DNA of 64,000 nucleotides from Variovorax sp. 679 (GTDB lineage: Bacteria; Pseudomonadota; Gammaproteobacteria; Burkholderiales; Burkholderiaceae_C). The stretch is taken from contig NZ_RXFS01000005.1 in NCBI RefSeq assembly GCF_003952185.1, forward strand, positions 464,296 to 528,295. The letters run 5' to 3'. Positions 1-8,620 of this stretch are shown piece after piece (within the stretch, counting starts at the first letter, position 1; each line of letters starts with the position of its first letter). The position numbers and the translations under genes were made by a program. The notes under the pieces are model-generated. The model did no database searches, was not told the DNA's origin, and saw nothing but the letters and a program-made list of their open reading frames with translations.

Positions 1-155
1 GCGAAAGCGACCTGATCGCCGCTGCGCAGTACCGCGCGCTCGAGGCCGCGCTGCACGCCCCCGGCCAGCCGCTCGCACCGGCCGGGAAAGAGGGCGCCGA
101 ACTGCTCGCGTGGCCTTCGTTCACCGCGCCGATCCGAAGGGCGATGCGCGCGTGA
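1..155 (+). CDS. C-terminal end of an unidentified protein (partial)
   Basis: An open frame enters from the left edge and ends at a TGA at 153-155. About 50 residues are visible: an alanine- and leucine-rich stretch that could form a helix, then a proline-rich linker and a basic end. I do not recognise the family. It lies 53 bp upstream of the hfa-like operon on the same strand, so it could be co-transcribed. The fragment is too short to name, and the rest lies outside the window. Confidence 0.4.
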   Translation, partial: ESDLIAAAQYRALEAALHAPGQPLAPAGKEGAELLAWPSFTAPIRRAMRA

Positions 156-208
156 TCGCAGCGCGCATCCGATTCCCACGTTCCCCATTTCCGTTTCGTA
201 GGACTTTC

Positions 209-751
209 ATGCTTATTCAAATCACCAGGGTTTCCAGGGCCGCGCGCGTCGCACTGTCCGGCCTGCTGGCCGTCACAGGCGCATGCGCGCTGGCCAACAA
301 CGTCGGAGAGAACGCCGCGTGGCAGTTCCAGTCTTCCGCCGACAAGGCCAACCAGGCCGCGGTGCAGGACATGATCCAGCGCAAGAAAGCCGGCTCGTAC
401 GGCGCGGCCAACTACACCACCAACAACTACATCGGCAAGCAGTACAACTGCGACGTCACCTCGACCGCGCAGGGCAACCAGGGCACCAACAGCACCACCG
501 CCAATTCGCCCGGCACCAGCGGCGCAGCGGCCAACTCCACCGGCAACTCGAGCACCGGCGTCGGCGGCACCGGCACGGTGAGCACCGGCCAGGCCAACAG
601 CGGCGCGGTCGGCTCGGCGGTGATCGGCTCCACCACCAGCAACGTGCAGGGCTGGTCGAGCCAGGCCCTGAACTCCAACCAGACCAACACCGGCAGCCAG
701 AGCGCAAGCATCAGCGGCAGCTCGGCCTGCGCATTCGGCGCGCTCAACTGA
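209..751 (+). CDS. hfaA: Small secreted Asn/Ser/Thr/Gly-rich protein, HfaA-like holdfast-anchoring subunit
   Basis: This 180-residue protein starts at the ATG of MLIQITR, which opens a clear Sec signal peptide ending in ALA before Asn-Asn. The upstream in-frame ATG at 110 would place a basic, non-signal stretch first and overlap the preceding gene. The mature protein begins with a short amphipathic region (to about residue 75). It continues as a low-complexity domain rich in Gly, Asn, Ser, Thr and Gln, typical of curlin-like or amyloid-forming surface subunits. Two cysteines, one near the centre and one near the end, could form a disulfide. It is followed 28 bp later by a CsgG-family lipoprotein and then by a giant repeat protein, the gene order of Caulobacter hfaA-hfaB-hfaD. 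The HfaA assignment rests on this context and composition more than on motifs. Confidence 0.6.
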   Translation: MLIQITRVSRAARVALSGLLAVTGACALANNVGENAAWQFQSSADKANQAAVQDMIQRKKAGSYGAANYTTNNYIGKQYNCDVTSTAQGNQGTNSTTANSPGTSGAAANSTGNSSTGVGGTGTVSTGQANSGAVGSAVIGSTTSNVQGWSSQALNSNQTNTGSQSASISGSSACAFGALN

Positions 752-779
752 CACCCAAACAGACAGGGAAGAAAGAGGA

Positions 780-2183
780 ATGATCACATTCAAGTCGATC
801 CGCGCGTTGCCGCGCGGCAAAGCCGCGTCGCGCGGGCTGGCCGCGGCGGCCGCCGTCATGAGCCTGGCCGGCTGCGTCGTCGCGCCGCAGCAGCAGATGG
901 CGCCGAAGGAGGCGCCCGTGGTCCTCGGCCCCGCCGTGCGCCAGAACGTCACGCCCATGGAGGCGGTGCTCGCCTGCTTCGGCGACCACGTGGCCGCCAT
1001 GCAGCGGCCGCCCATCGTCGTCACCGTGGGCGACGTGAAGGACTACACCGGCAAGTACAGCATCAACGAAGGCAACGCCATCACGCAGGGCGGCGCGCTC
1101 ATGGTGTATTCGGCGCTGGGCAAGCTCGGCGGCGCGGTGCAGGTGGCCGAGCGCTTCGATCCGGTCATCGCCGAGCGCGAACTCGGCTATGCCGACCGCC
1201 GCCAGCTCGGCGACGGCCGAACGCACCAGCTCGCAGGCCCGAACGGCGGCCAGGCGGTGCCGTGGCTGCCGTACTTCGGCGGCTCGATCAGCAAGTCCGA
1301 CTACTTCATCGTCGGCGGCATCACCGAGCTCAACTACAACATCAACTCGGGCGGCGCCGAGATCGGCGTGAACCAGGTGGGCGTGAAGGCGCGCACCTTC
1401 AGCCAGTCGGTGGGCATCGACCTGCGCATCGTCGACACCAGGTCGCTGATGATCGTGAAGACCGTCAGCCTGACGAAGCAGTTCAACGGCTACGAGGTCG
1501 GCTTCAACGTCTTCCGATTCTTCGGCAGCAAGCTGTGGGACATCGACGTCGGCGCCAAGGGCCAGGAGCCGGTGCAGATGGGCGTGCGCGCCGCGCTGGA
1601 AGAGGGCGTCGTGCGCCTCGTGGCCGCGGTGTCGAAGGTCGATCCCAACCCCTGCCTGGGCATGCGCATGGCCAACGACCTGAGCCTCACGCCCGCGGAG
1701 GAGCTGCGCAAGGTGCCGAACCCGCTCGTGGACTCGGCCGGTGCGCCGGTGCAGCAGGGCGAGGCGGTCAACGCGGCCAGCCAGACCGGCGCGAGCCTGA
1801 CGGGCTCGAGCGTGCAGATCCCCTTCGAGTTCGGCGCGGCCGCGCTCACCGGCGGCACGCTGAACCTCATCGACCAGATCGCGGCGGCCGCCGCCAAGGC
1901 ACCCACCGAGGTCGTGCTGGTCGCGCGCGACACCGAGAACTGGGACGCCGGCAAGCGCGACCTGCTCACCGACCAGCGCATCGGCGTGGTCACGACGGCG
2001 CTCGCGTCGCGCGGCCTGGCGCCCGGCGGCATCAGCGTCACATGGCGCCCGGACAAGGCGGACACGTCGATCCATCGCGACGGCCCCGGCCTGCAGGAGA
2101 TCGCAAAGCTCCGCGTCCAGGGCGCGGTGAGGGGTGGGCCGGCCCGTCCGGTCCGTGAGGAGAACGCAACCGGAGGGAAGTAA
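780..2183 (+). CDS. hfaB: HfaB-like CsgG-family outer-membrane secretion lipoprotein
   Basis: This 467-residue lipoprotein has the lipobox LAGC with the acylated Cys at residue 32. The core (about residues 55-290) resembles Caulobacter HfaB: a VGDVKDYTGKY segment, QGGALMVYSALGK, the sequence FIVGGITELNYNI, and a C-terminal helix with MGVRAALEEGVVRLVA. This is the CsgG fold, which forms an oligomeric outer-membrane pore exporting curli-type subunits. After about residue 340 comes an additional domain with IPFEFGAAAL and a helix-strand pattern that recalls OmpA/MotB peptidoglycan-binding domains; that part is inference. It sits between the hfaA-like and hfaD-like genes, so it probably exports or anchors both. 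The start has a GAAAGAGG ribosome-binding site just upstream. Confidence 0.75.
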   Translation: MITFKSIRALPRGKAASRGLAAAAAVMSLAGCVVAPQQQMAPKEAPVVLGPAVRQNVTPMEAVLACFGDHVAAMQRPPIVVTVGDVKDYTGKYSINEGNAITQGGALMVYSALGKLGGAVQVAERFDPVIAERELGYADRRQLGDGRTHQLAGPNGGQAVPWLPYFGGSISKSDYFIVGGITELNYNINSGGAEIGVNQVGVKARTFSQSVGIDLRIVDTRSLMIVKTVSLTKQFNGYEVGFNVFRFFGSKLWDIDVGAKGQEPVQMGVRAALEEGVVRLVAAVSKVDPNPCLGMRMANDLSLTPAEELRKVPNPLVDSAGAPVQQGEAVNAASQTGASLTGSSVQIPFEFGAAALTGGTLNLIDQIAAAAAKAPTEVVLVARDTENWDAGKRDLLTDQRIGVVTTALASRGLAPGGISVTWRPDKADTSIHRDGPGLQEIAKLRVQGAVRGGPARPVREENATGGK

Positions 2184-2277
2184 CCGGGACACACAAGGTC
2201 TTCATCGCAAAACAGTGGCATTCCGCCAGTCCGCAATCCATCGAGTCAGTCTTTTTTCAGATCATCAAAGGAAGAGC

Positions 2278-5200
2278 ATGCAGAAGAATCGCAAGAACCC
2301 GGGCAGCCGCGTCAACGGCGCACCGCTCAGCAGCATCGGCATGGCCGTGCTGGCCACGCTCGTGGCCGGCGGCGCGCAAGCCGCCGAAACGAGCGTCACG
2401 CCAGTGGCGGTCAACACCACGGCCTACCAGAGCGTGCAGTCGGTGCAGGACAAGGTGCTGCCTGTGAGCGCCACGGCCGCCGGCACCACCATCGACATCA
2501 CGACCGGCGGCCCGCAGACCGGCAACAGCAACACGGTCACGCAGAACGCGGTGAAGGCGAACGCCACCGGCAATGCCTTCGTCAACGCGATCGACCTGTC
2601 GCTCACCGGCGGCACGGGCGCGACGCCCACCGAAGGCGCGGCCTCGCTCGGCGTGCAGACCAACAGCGCGGTGGTCTCGAGCAGCGCCACCGGCAACACG
2701 GTGAAGGTCGACCTCGACGGCTTCGCCAGCGGCGGCGCTGTCAACACGAACAACACCATTGCGGCGAACACCACGCTCAACAGCGGCTCGTCGACCATCG
2801 CGGGCACGGTGCCCGTCGACTACGCCTCGACCAGCCCGGGATCGATCTCGGTGAACTACACGCCCGCCGGCGGCAGCGTGACGGCGCAGGGCAGCCTGGT
2901 CGTCAATTCCGTGCAGCGCGGCACCGGCGCGGCCTCGACCGCCGCGGCAAGCGGCAACAGCGTGACGCTCACGCTGACCGCCGACGGCGCCAACGCCGTC
3001 AACGCAGCACCGGTACTCGACGGCAACACCGTCTCCGCCTCGCTCAAGGGCAACACGGCCAGCAACACGGCCAGCGTCCAGTCGGGCGGCGCGCCGGCCT
3101 TCACCGGCTCGGCCGTCGTCGCCAACCAGCAGCTGAACCAGTCGACCGAGGCTGTGACGCACACGGCTTCGGCCAACGGCAACGGCATCGTCGCTTCCAT
3201 CGGCAGCAACACCGCGGGCGGCACCAACACGCTCCAGGGCTCGCTGTCGGTGCAGGGCAACACCATTTCCAGCAGCGCCACCGGCAATGAAGCCCTGGGC
3301 GCCACCACCGGCACGGCCGGCAACCGCATCGTGCTGGCCGACGGCGTGTCGGTCACCGGCTCGGGCGGCCCGACCTCCAACACCAGCGCCTACAACGCAG
3401 GCAGCCTGTCGAGCTCGGTCGCAGCCGACCTGGCCGTGTCGAACAGCCAGGGCAACGTGGGCGTCTCGCTCAGCGCAGCCACGCAGGCCTCGGGCATCGG
3501 CGCCGCCGTGCAGTCGGTGGACGGCGGAACCGTCACCGTCGCGAACAACGCGGTCACCGCCTCGGCAACCGGCAATGCCGCATCGAATGCGATCGTCAGC
3601 GGAAAGGGCGCCGCCTCGTTCACTGCCAGCGCGGCCCTGGCCAACCAGCAAAGCAACTACAACGGCGGCGTGAACGCCATCTCGGGCCCGACCTTCATCG
3701 CCGCATTCACGGGCGCGGAGGACGGCACCAACAACGCGAGCTCGGTCTCGGTGTCGGGCAACCGCTCCGCCGCGACGGCCTATGGCAGCAACGCGAGCCA
3801 GAGCCTCGCGCTCGAGGCGAACGCGCTGCCGCTGTCCGGCGGCAATGCGGTGCTCACCGGCGGCAGCCTGCCCGACGGGAACGTCTCGGCCGCGGGCGCA
3901 GCCACGGTGACCAACCTGCAGGGCAACTACGCCGCCCCGGTCACCGCCCAGACCGTGGGCTCCGTCATCGGCCTGATGGCCGATTCGCGCGGCACCGGTG
4001 GCGACACCATCCACGGCAGCACCTTCACCGTGGGCGGCAACACGCAAGAGGCGGTTGCCGTGAGCAACGGTGCCAACAACGCGCTGTCGCTGACCGGCAC
4101 GACCGTCGGTGCGGGCGCCGGCGTGGCGAGCGTCCAGGTCGTGGATGCGAATTCGCCGGTCAATGCACAGCTGACGAGCTCCGTGGCTGGTGCCTATCTC
4201 GGCACGCACACCACCGACAGCACCGTCGCGCTGACGAACAACCTCCAGCGCGCCGTGGCCTACGGCAACTCGGGCGCCAACAGCCTGAACGTGACCGCCA
4301 ACAGCTCGAGCGTGCCCGTGTCGGCAACGCCCGCCTCGGTGGCGACGCCCGCCGCCGGCACTGCCACCGTCAATGCCGCCTACGGCGTGCTGAGCAACCA
4401 GTCGGTGGCCGGTGCCGTCAGCGCCGTGGCCGACGGTCGCGGCCTCGGACCGGTCGGCTCGCAGACCGTGCTGATCGAAGGCAACGTCACCCGCAGCGCC
4501 GTCTCGAACCAGGGCAACGCCCTCGTCGGCGCCGCCTACGGCAACGACGTCACCAACGCCGCCAAGCTGGCGCTGGGCACTGGCACCACCGTGGCCGGCG
4601 CGGCTGCCGTGGGCAATGTCACCAGCGTGCAGAACGTGAACGGCGCGACCATCACCGCTTCGGTGCCGGGCGGCAACGTCGTCTCCACGGCCATCGAGGA
4701 CAACGTCGCCGCATCGACGGTCGCGACCTCCGGCAACCAGCTGCAGGCCCTGGCCTACGGCAACCGCGCCGGCGGCAACACGCTCGACGTGTCGGGCAAC
4801 ACGCTGGCCACCGTCACCGCACAGCCGCGCGCCGTGAACGACGGCACCACCGCGACGACCGACGCGGCCTTCAGCGTGCAGAGCGTGCAGAACGGCTCGG
4901 GCAGCCTGAGCGCTTCGCTGCGCAACGGCACCGGACCGGGCGCGAGCGCCTCGCAGATCCGCACGCAGATCGGTGGCAACGTCACCGGCTCGAGCGTGGC
5001 CTCGAACGGCAACAGCGCCAGCGCCGCCGCCACGAGCAACAGCGCCGTCAACGGCCTGACGCTCGCGGGCAACGGCCTGTCGACCTCCAGCGCCGTGCAG
5101 AACGTGCAGACGACCAGCGCAGCCATCGAGGCGCTGGCGGGCCAGGCCGGCACGCCGGGAACGCCCGCGTCGCCCTCGGTGCCGTTCAGCTACAACGCCC

Positions 5201-6990
5201 ACGTGATCGACACCGACGTGCTCGGCGGCAACACCGTCGGCAACACCACGACGATCACCAGCGGCGTGCTGGGCGTACAGGTCTCCAGCCTCACGCAGGC
5301 CGAGATCAACTACCTGACCACCCACGGCTGGAGCGTGGGCAGCGGTGCCACCGCCGGCATGCTGACGGCACCCGCGTCCATCCTGGGACCGGTCTCGGTC
5401 GCGACCTACAGCCAGCTGCAGACGGGCTCCCCGGTAGGGTTCGGCGCCACGATCCCGGGCACGCCGGCCGTCGCCGCCATTCCGAACCAGGGCGGCGTCA
5501 CGGTCGCAGTCGGCGGCAACATCACAGGCTCGCAGCTTTCCGTCAACGGCAACAGCAGCAGCGCCGCCGTCACCGGCAACAGCGCCACCAACAGTGCCGC
5601 GATCACAGGCAACACGATCGCCTCGGGCGGCGCGATCACCGCCAGCGCGGGCAGCCTGGGTGGTGCCGGCATCGGCGCGCAGGCCGACCACACCGTGTCG
5701 AACGTGCAGCAGGTCACGGGTTCGCCCACGCTGTCGACCAGCGTCTACGGCACCTTCGCCGTCGACGCCGCAGCCGGCGCGGCCATCTCGGGTTCGGCGC
5801 TGAGCGTTTCCGACAACAGCCAGCGCGGCACCGCCGTGGCCAACACCGCCGCCAACAGCCTGAGCCTGAGCGGCACCAACGTCGCGAGCACCTCGGCACT
5901 GTCGTCGTCGCAGTCGAGCAACGCAGCCGTCTCCGCGGCTTCGGACCTCGAGCTGTACGCGCCGGGCGCGGTCTCTGCGTCGTCGGTGGATCTGTCGCGC
6001 AACAAGAACACGTCGCTCGGCGTGATCAACGACGTGACCAACACCCTGAGCGTGAAGGCTTCCAACCTGACGCCGGCCGGCGAGCCAGGCAACGCGGTGC
6101 TGGTGCAGGGCACTGCCACCGGCGACCACGTGCTGAACAACACGCAGGTGGCAACGACCTCGGTGAGCAGCACCGCGACCACGCGCCTGTACAACCAGGA
6201 CCAGACGGCCGCGGCCACGACGGGCCTGGTCAACAGCACGGCGACCATCAGCGGCAACAGCACGACCGCCGAAGCCTCGGCCAATCGCGCCGACAACAGC
6301 GTGGCGCTCAACGGCACCGCGGTGCAGGGTGCGAGCGCGGGCCTGAACAACCTGCAGCTCAGCAGCGCGGCAGTGACGGCAAGCGCCTCGACCTCGGCCA
6401 CGTTCAAGCTCGAAGGCACCAGCCCGGCCACGCCGGCGGCGCTGAACAGCGGCATCACGATCGACGGCAACAGCACCACGGCGCTGGCACGCGGCAACGC
6501 AGCCACCAACGCGCTGAACGTGTCGGCAGGCAGCGGCTACGCCGCGGCCGCACCGGTCGCGGGCAGCACGGCGGGCGTCGTCACGCAGGCCACGGCTGCG
6601 CTGCTGAACACGCAGGGCAACAGCGGCAACGTGACGGCCAGCGCCACGGGCACGTACCAGGTCGCGCTCAACGGCGTGACCGCCGGCACCGCGCCCGGAC
6701 TGACGAACGGCACCGCCGCACTGACGAACAACACCGTCGCTGCGCAGGCCTACGGCAACACGGCCACCAATGCCGTGACCGTCGCGGCCACGGTGGCGAA
6801 CCGTCCGACTGTGGCGGTGGCGAACTACCAGACCAACAGCGGCACCATCGTCGCGACCGCGACCGGCGTGAACTACGGCGTGGGCGTCACCGGCGCCACC
6901 ACGGGCAGCACGCTGCGCGCGGCCGGCAACCAGGTGACGGCGACCGCGGTGGGCAACTCCGCGGTGTCGACCATCGCTTCGGCGCGCTGA
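2278..6990 (+). CDS. hfaD: Giant HfaD-like repeat surface protein
   Basis: This 1570-residue secreted protein starts at ATG 2278, preceded by AAAGGAAGAG and opening a signal peptide that ends GGAQA before AETSV. The longer in-frame ATG at 2134 lies inside hfaB and lacks a signal. The mature chain has almost no cysteine or aromatic residues. It is built of about 17 imperfect repeats with the pattern GN-x3-A-x-A-x-GN-x-A-x-N-x-L-x-L, each followed by a valine/serine-rich strand region containing a NxQ or VQNVQ element. This composition predicts a beta-solenoid or amyloid-like fibre. There is no autotransporter barrel, LPXTG or YadA anchor, so export and anchoring must depend on the CsgG-like protein upstream. 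As far as I recall, Caulobacter HfaD is several times smaller, so the length is unusual. A terminator follows. Confidence 0.65.
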   Translation: MQKNRKNPGSRVNGAPLSSIGMAVLATLVAGGAQAAETSVTPVAVNTTAYQSVQSVQDKVLPVSATAAGTTIDITTGGPQTGNSNTVTQNAVKANATGNAFVNAIDLSLTGGTGATPTEGAASLGVQTNSAVVSSSATGNTVKVDLDGFASGGAVNTNNTIAANTTLNSGSSTIAGTVPVDYASTSPGSISVNYTPAGGSVTAQGSLVVNSVQRGTGAASTAAASGNSVTLTLTADGANAVNAAPVLDGNTVSASLKGNTASNTASVQSGGAPAFTGSAVVANQQLNQSTEAVTHTASANGNGIVASIGSNTAGGTNTLQGSLSVQGNTISSSATGNEALGATTGTAGNRIVLADGVSVTGSGGPTSNTSAYNAGSLSSSVAADLAVSNSQGNVGVSLSAATQASGIGAAVQSVDGGTVTVANNAVTASATGNAASNAIVSGKGAASFTASAALANQQSNYNGGVNAISGPTFIAAFTGAEDGTNNASSVSVSGNRSAATAYGSNASQSLALEANALPLSGGNAVLTGGSLPDGNVSAAGAATVTNLQGNYAAPVTAQTVGSVIGLMADSRGTGGDTIHGSTFTVGGNTQEAVAVSNGANNALSLTGTTVGAGAGVASVQVVDANSPVNAQLTSSVAGAYLGTHTTDSTVALTNNLQRAVAYGNSGANSLNVTANSSSVPVSATPASVATPAAGTATVNAAYGVLSNQSVAGAVSAVADGRGLGPVGSQTVLIEGNVTRSAVSNQGNALVGAAYGNDVTNAAKLALGTGTTVAGAAAVGNVTSVQNVNGATITASVPGGNVVSTAIEDNVAASTVATSGNQLQALAYGNRAGGNTLDVSGNTLATVTAQPRAVNDGTTATTDAAFSVQSVQNGSGSLSASLRNGTGPGASASQIRTQIGGNVTGSSVASNGNSASAAATSNSAVNGLTLAGNGLSTSSAVQNVQTTSAAIEALAGQAGTPGTPASPSVPFSYNAHVIDTDVLGGNTVGNTTTITSGVLGVQVSSLTQAEINYLTTHGWSVGSGATAGMLTAPASILGPVSVATYSQLQTGSPVGFGATIPGTPAVAAIPNQGGVTVAVGGNITGSQLSVNGNSSSAAVTGNSATNSAAITGNTIASGGAITASAGSLGGAGIGAQADHTVSNVQQVTGSPTLSTSVYGTFAVDAAAGAAISGSALSVSDNSQRGTAVANTAANSLSLSGTNVASTSALSSSQSSNAAVSAASDLELYAPGAVSASSVDLSRNKNTSLGVINDVTNTLSVKASNLTPAGEPGNAVLVQGTATGDHVLNNTQVATTSVSSTATTRLYNQDQTAAATTGLVNSTATISGNSTTAEASANRADNSVALNGTAVQGASAGLNNLQLSSAAVTASASTSATFKLEGTSPATPAALNSGITIDGNSTTALARGNAATNALNVSAGSGYAAAAPVAGSTAGVVTQATAALLNTQGNSGNVTASATGTYQVALNGVTAGTAPGLTNGTAALTNNTVAAQAYGNTATNAVTVAATVANRPTVAVANYQTNSGTIVATATGVNYGVGVTGATTGSTLRAAGNQVTATAVGNSAVSTIASAR
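2550..6985 (+). repeat. About 17 degenerate coding repeats within the hfaD-like gene
   Basis: The repeated amino-acid pattern GN-x3-AxAxGNxAxN recurs about every 70-110 residues, for example near 2545, 3270, 3540, 3750, 4230, 4480, 4720, 4980, 5520, 5800, 6240, 6460, 6720 and 6920. DNA identity between units is moderate, so this is an old protein repeat and not a recent tandem duplication. Confidence 0.6.
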
Positions 6991-7006
6991 CCGGCGCGCC
7001 ACCCAC

Positions 7007-7043
7007 GCCCCGGCGAGCGCCTTCGCGCCCGCCGGGGCTTTTT
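7007..7043 (+). terminator. Rho-independent terminator of the hfa-like operon
   Basis: A perfect 9-bp stem (GCCCCGGCG at 7007-7015 with CGCCGGGGC at 7030-7038), a 14-nt loop and a run of five T (7039-7043) lie 16 bp after the hfaD stop codon. Confidence 0.85.
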
Positions 7044-7084
7044 CCGCCAGGGCAGCGTGCATGGCTGCATGGCCGGGACAAGCC

Positions 7085-7867
7085 ATGTACCTGCATCCCC
7101 TCATTGCCAATGTGCCTCCCGCCGAGCGCGAGGCGCTTGTCCAGAGCTGCGAGCTGCGCTCCTTCAGGCGCAACGAGACAGTGCTCGCCGCCGACACCTG
7201 GACCGACCGCATCTACTGCGTGGCCAGCGGACTGCTGCGCGTGGTCGTCCACGGAAAGGCCAGCGCGCAAGTCGCCGACGTCACCACCGACTTCATCCGG
7301 CAGGACGACTTCTTCATGGGTCCTTCCCTTGCGCAGGACAGCTACCAGGCCCTGCAGACACTGGTTGCCGCATTGCCCTCGGTCGTCTATCTCGTGCCGG
7401 TGACCGCCATGCGGCACCTGTGCGCCGCGCACCCCGAGGTGGCCATGGGCCTGCTCGGGCTGGCGATGAAGCGCATGACCATCGTCAGAAGTCAACTACG
7501 CCGCATTTCAGCGCTGTCGGCCGAAGACCTGGTGATCCGAGTGCTGCACCAGCTCACGCTGCTCGCGCCGGCAAGCACCGGCGGATACGACAAGCGCATC
7601 ACGCAATCGGTGATCGCCTCCTACTCGGGCCTTTCACGCGAGGTGGTCAACAAGACCATGCGCGCCATGGAAAGCCGCGGCCTCGTGCGCCGCGACGAGG
7701 GCGGCGTGCACGTGTCGCCCGACTTCGCCGCCACCGACTTCGGCGAGCTGCTGCCCGCGAGCCACAGTCTTCCCGATGCCGTGCCGCAGCAGATCGAGCC
7801 GCTGCTGCCGCCGCAACTCCTCGATTCGCTGCGCACGCGCAGGGGGCACGATCCCGGAGGAGACTGA
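7085..7867 (+). CDS. Crp/Fnr-family transcriptional regulator, copy 1
   Basis: This 260-residue regulator has an N-terminal cyclic-nucleotide-binding-type beta-roll (about residues 15-125) and a C-terminal winged helix. The recognition region ITQSVIASYSGLSREVVNK is at about residues 170-190. I start at ATG 7085 (MYLHPL) because the paralogue downstream begins with the same residues; ATG 7061 would add eight residues. No four-cysteine Fnr iron-sulfur motif is present, and the arginine/serine cAMP-binding signature is not evident, so the ligand is unknown. The C-terminus runs about 40 residues past that of copy 2. The terminator before it makes it a separate unit from the hfa-like operon, although regulation of those genes is possible. 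Confidence 0.8.
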   Translation: MYLHPLIANVPPAEREALVQSCELRSFRRNETVLAADTWTDRIYCVASGLLRVVVHGKASAQVADVTTDFIRQDDFFMGPSLAQDSYQALQTLVAALPSVVYLVPVTAMRHLCAAHPEVAMGLLGLAMKRMTIVRSQLRRISALSAEDLVIRVLHQLTLLAPASTGGYDKRITQSVIASYSGLSREVVNKTMRAMESRGLVRRDEGGVHVSPDFAATDFGELLPASHSLPDAVPQQIEPLLPPQLLDSLRTRRGHDPGGD

Positions 7868-7920
7868 TACCCCCATGTTTATGTGTTTCGCCGATCGGCA
7901 CGGGTGCGCATCATGCAGTC

Positions 7921-8577
7921 ATGTACCTGCATCCACTGATGGCGGCCCTTCCGCCAGCGGAACGCGCGGCACTCGCCGAATGCAGCCGGCCCCGTTCCTA
8001 CAAGCGCAACGAAGTCGTGCTGACGGCCGGCGAATCGACCGACCAGATCTATTGCGTCGCGAGCGGTCTGCTGCACGTGGTCACGCCCGGCCATGCCGAA
8101 GGCTCCGAGATGACGACGGAGCTCATAGGGCAGAACGACTTCTTCTTCGACCTCTCGATCAGGGAAGACAGCTACAGGTCGAAGCAGACGCTGATCGCCA
8201 CCTTGCCCTCCTCGGTGTACCTGATGCCCATCGCGAGGATGCGCAGCCTCTGCGTGCGGCACCCCGAAGTCGCGCTGGGCCTGCTGGGGCTCACGATGAA
8301 GCGCATGAACGTGCTGCGCGACCAGTTCCGCCACATCTCCGTGCTGCCCGCCGAAGACCTGGTGATGCGCGTGCTGTACCAGCTCACCCGGCTGGCGCCG
8401 GTCGGCCCCGGCGGGTACGACAAGCGCATCACGCAATCGGTGATCGCCTCCTACTCGGGGCTCTCGCGCGAAATGGTCAACAAGATCATGCGCACCATGG
8501 AGAGCCGCGGCCTCGTGCGCCGCGACGAAGACGGCATTCACGTGACTGAGGATTTCGTCGAGACCGATTTTGCGTAG
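7921..8577 (+). CDS. Crp/Fnr-family transcriptional regulator, copy 2
   Basis: This 218-residue protein starts at ATG 7921 (MYLHPL), 53 bp after copy 1. It shares the same architecture, an N-terminal sensor beta-roll followed by a winged helix, and the recognition helix is almost identical to copy 1 (SGLSREMVNKIMRTMESRG against SGLSREVVNKTMRAMESRG). The tandem arrangement and shared DNA-reading helix suggest a duplication in which both proteins bind similar operators but sense different signals. The sensor domains have diverged more than the helix-turn-helix. No Fnr cysteine cluster is visible. The longer open frame that starts near 7057 in the same register is only read-through of the other gene. 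Confidence 0.8.
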   Translation: MYLHPLMAALPPAERAALAECSRPRSYKRNEVVLTAGESTDQIYCVASGLLHVVTPGHAEGSEMTTELIGQNDFFFDLSIREDSYRSKQTLIATLPSSVYLMPIARMRSLCVRHPEVALGLLGLTMKRMNVLRDQFRHISVLPAEDLVMRVLYQLTRLAPVGPGGYDKRITQSVIASYSGLSREMVNKIMRTMESRGLVRRDEDGIHVTEDFVETDFA

Positions 8578-8620
8578 CGCGCGAGTTCCGGCCCGCTGCC
8601 GGAACGGCTTCAGTAGCCCG

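Noticed and set aside
744..2192. Minus-strand open frame of 482 codons opposite hfaB
   Set aside because: Arg/Ala/His-rich composition without motifs; the plus-strand frame has a lipobox and HfaB motifs.
2550..6985. Possible CRISPR or satellite array because of repeated units
   Set aside because: The repeats are degenerate, of varying length, in frame and inside one protein; no conserved direct repeat with unique spacers exists.
2257..7212. Very long minus-strand open frame (1651 codons) opposite hfaD
   Set aside because: It is a shadow of the repeat gene: high GC and Asn/Ala/Thr-rich coding on the plus strand remove stops from the reverse frame. It has no domain, and its composition is Arg/Ala/Gly-rich.
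7057..7920. N-terminal extension of the second Crp/Fnr protein
   Set aside because: The frame is read-through of copy 1 in another register; the family start is MYLHPL at 7921.
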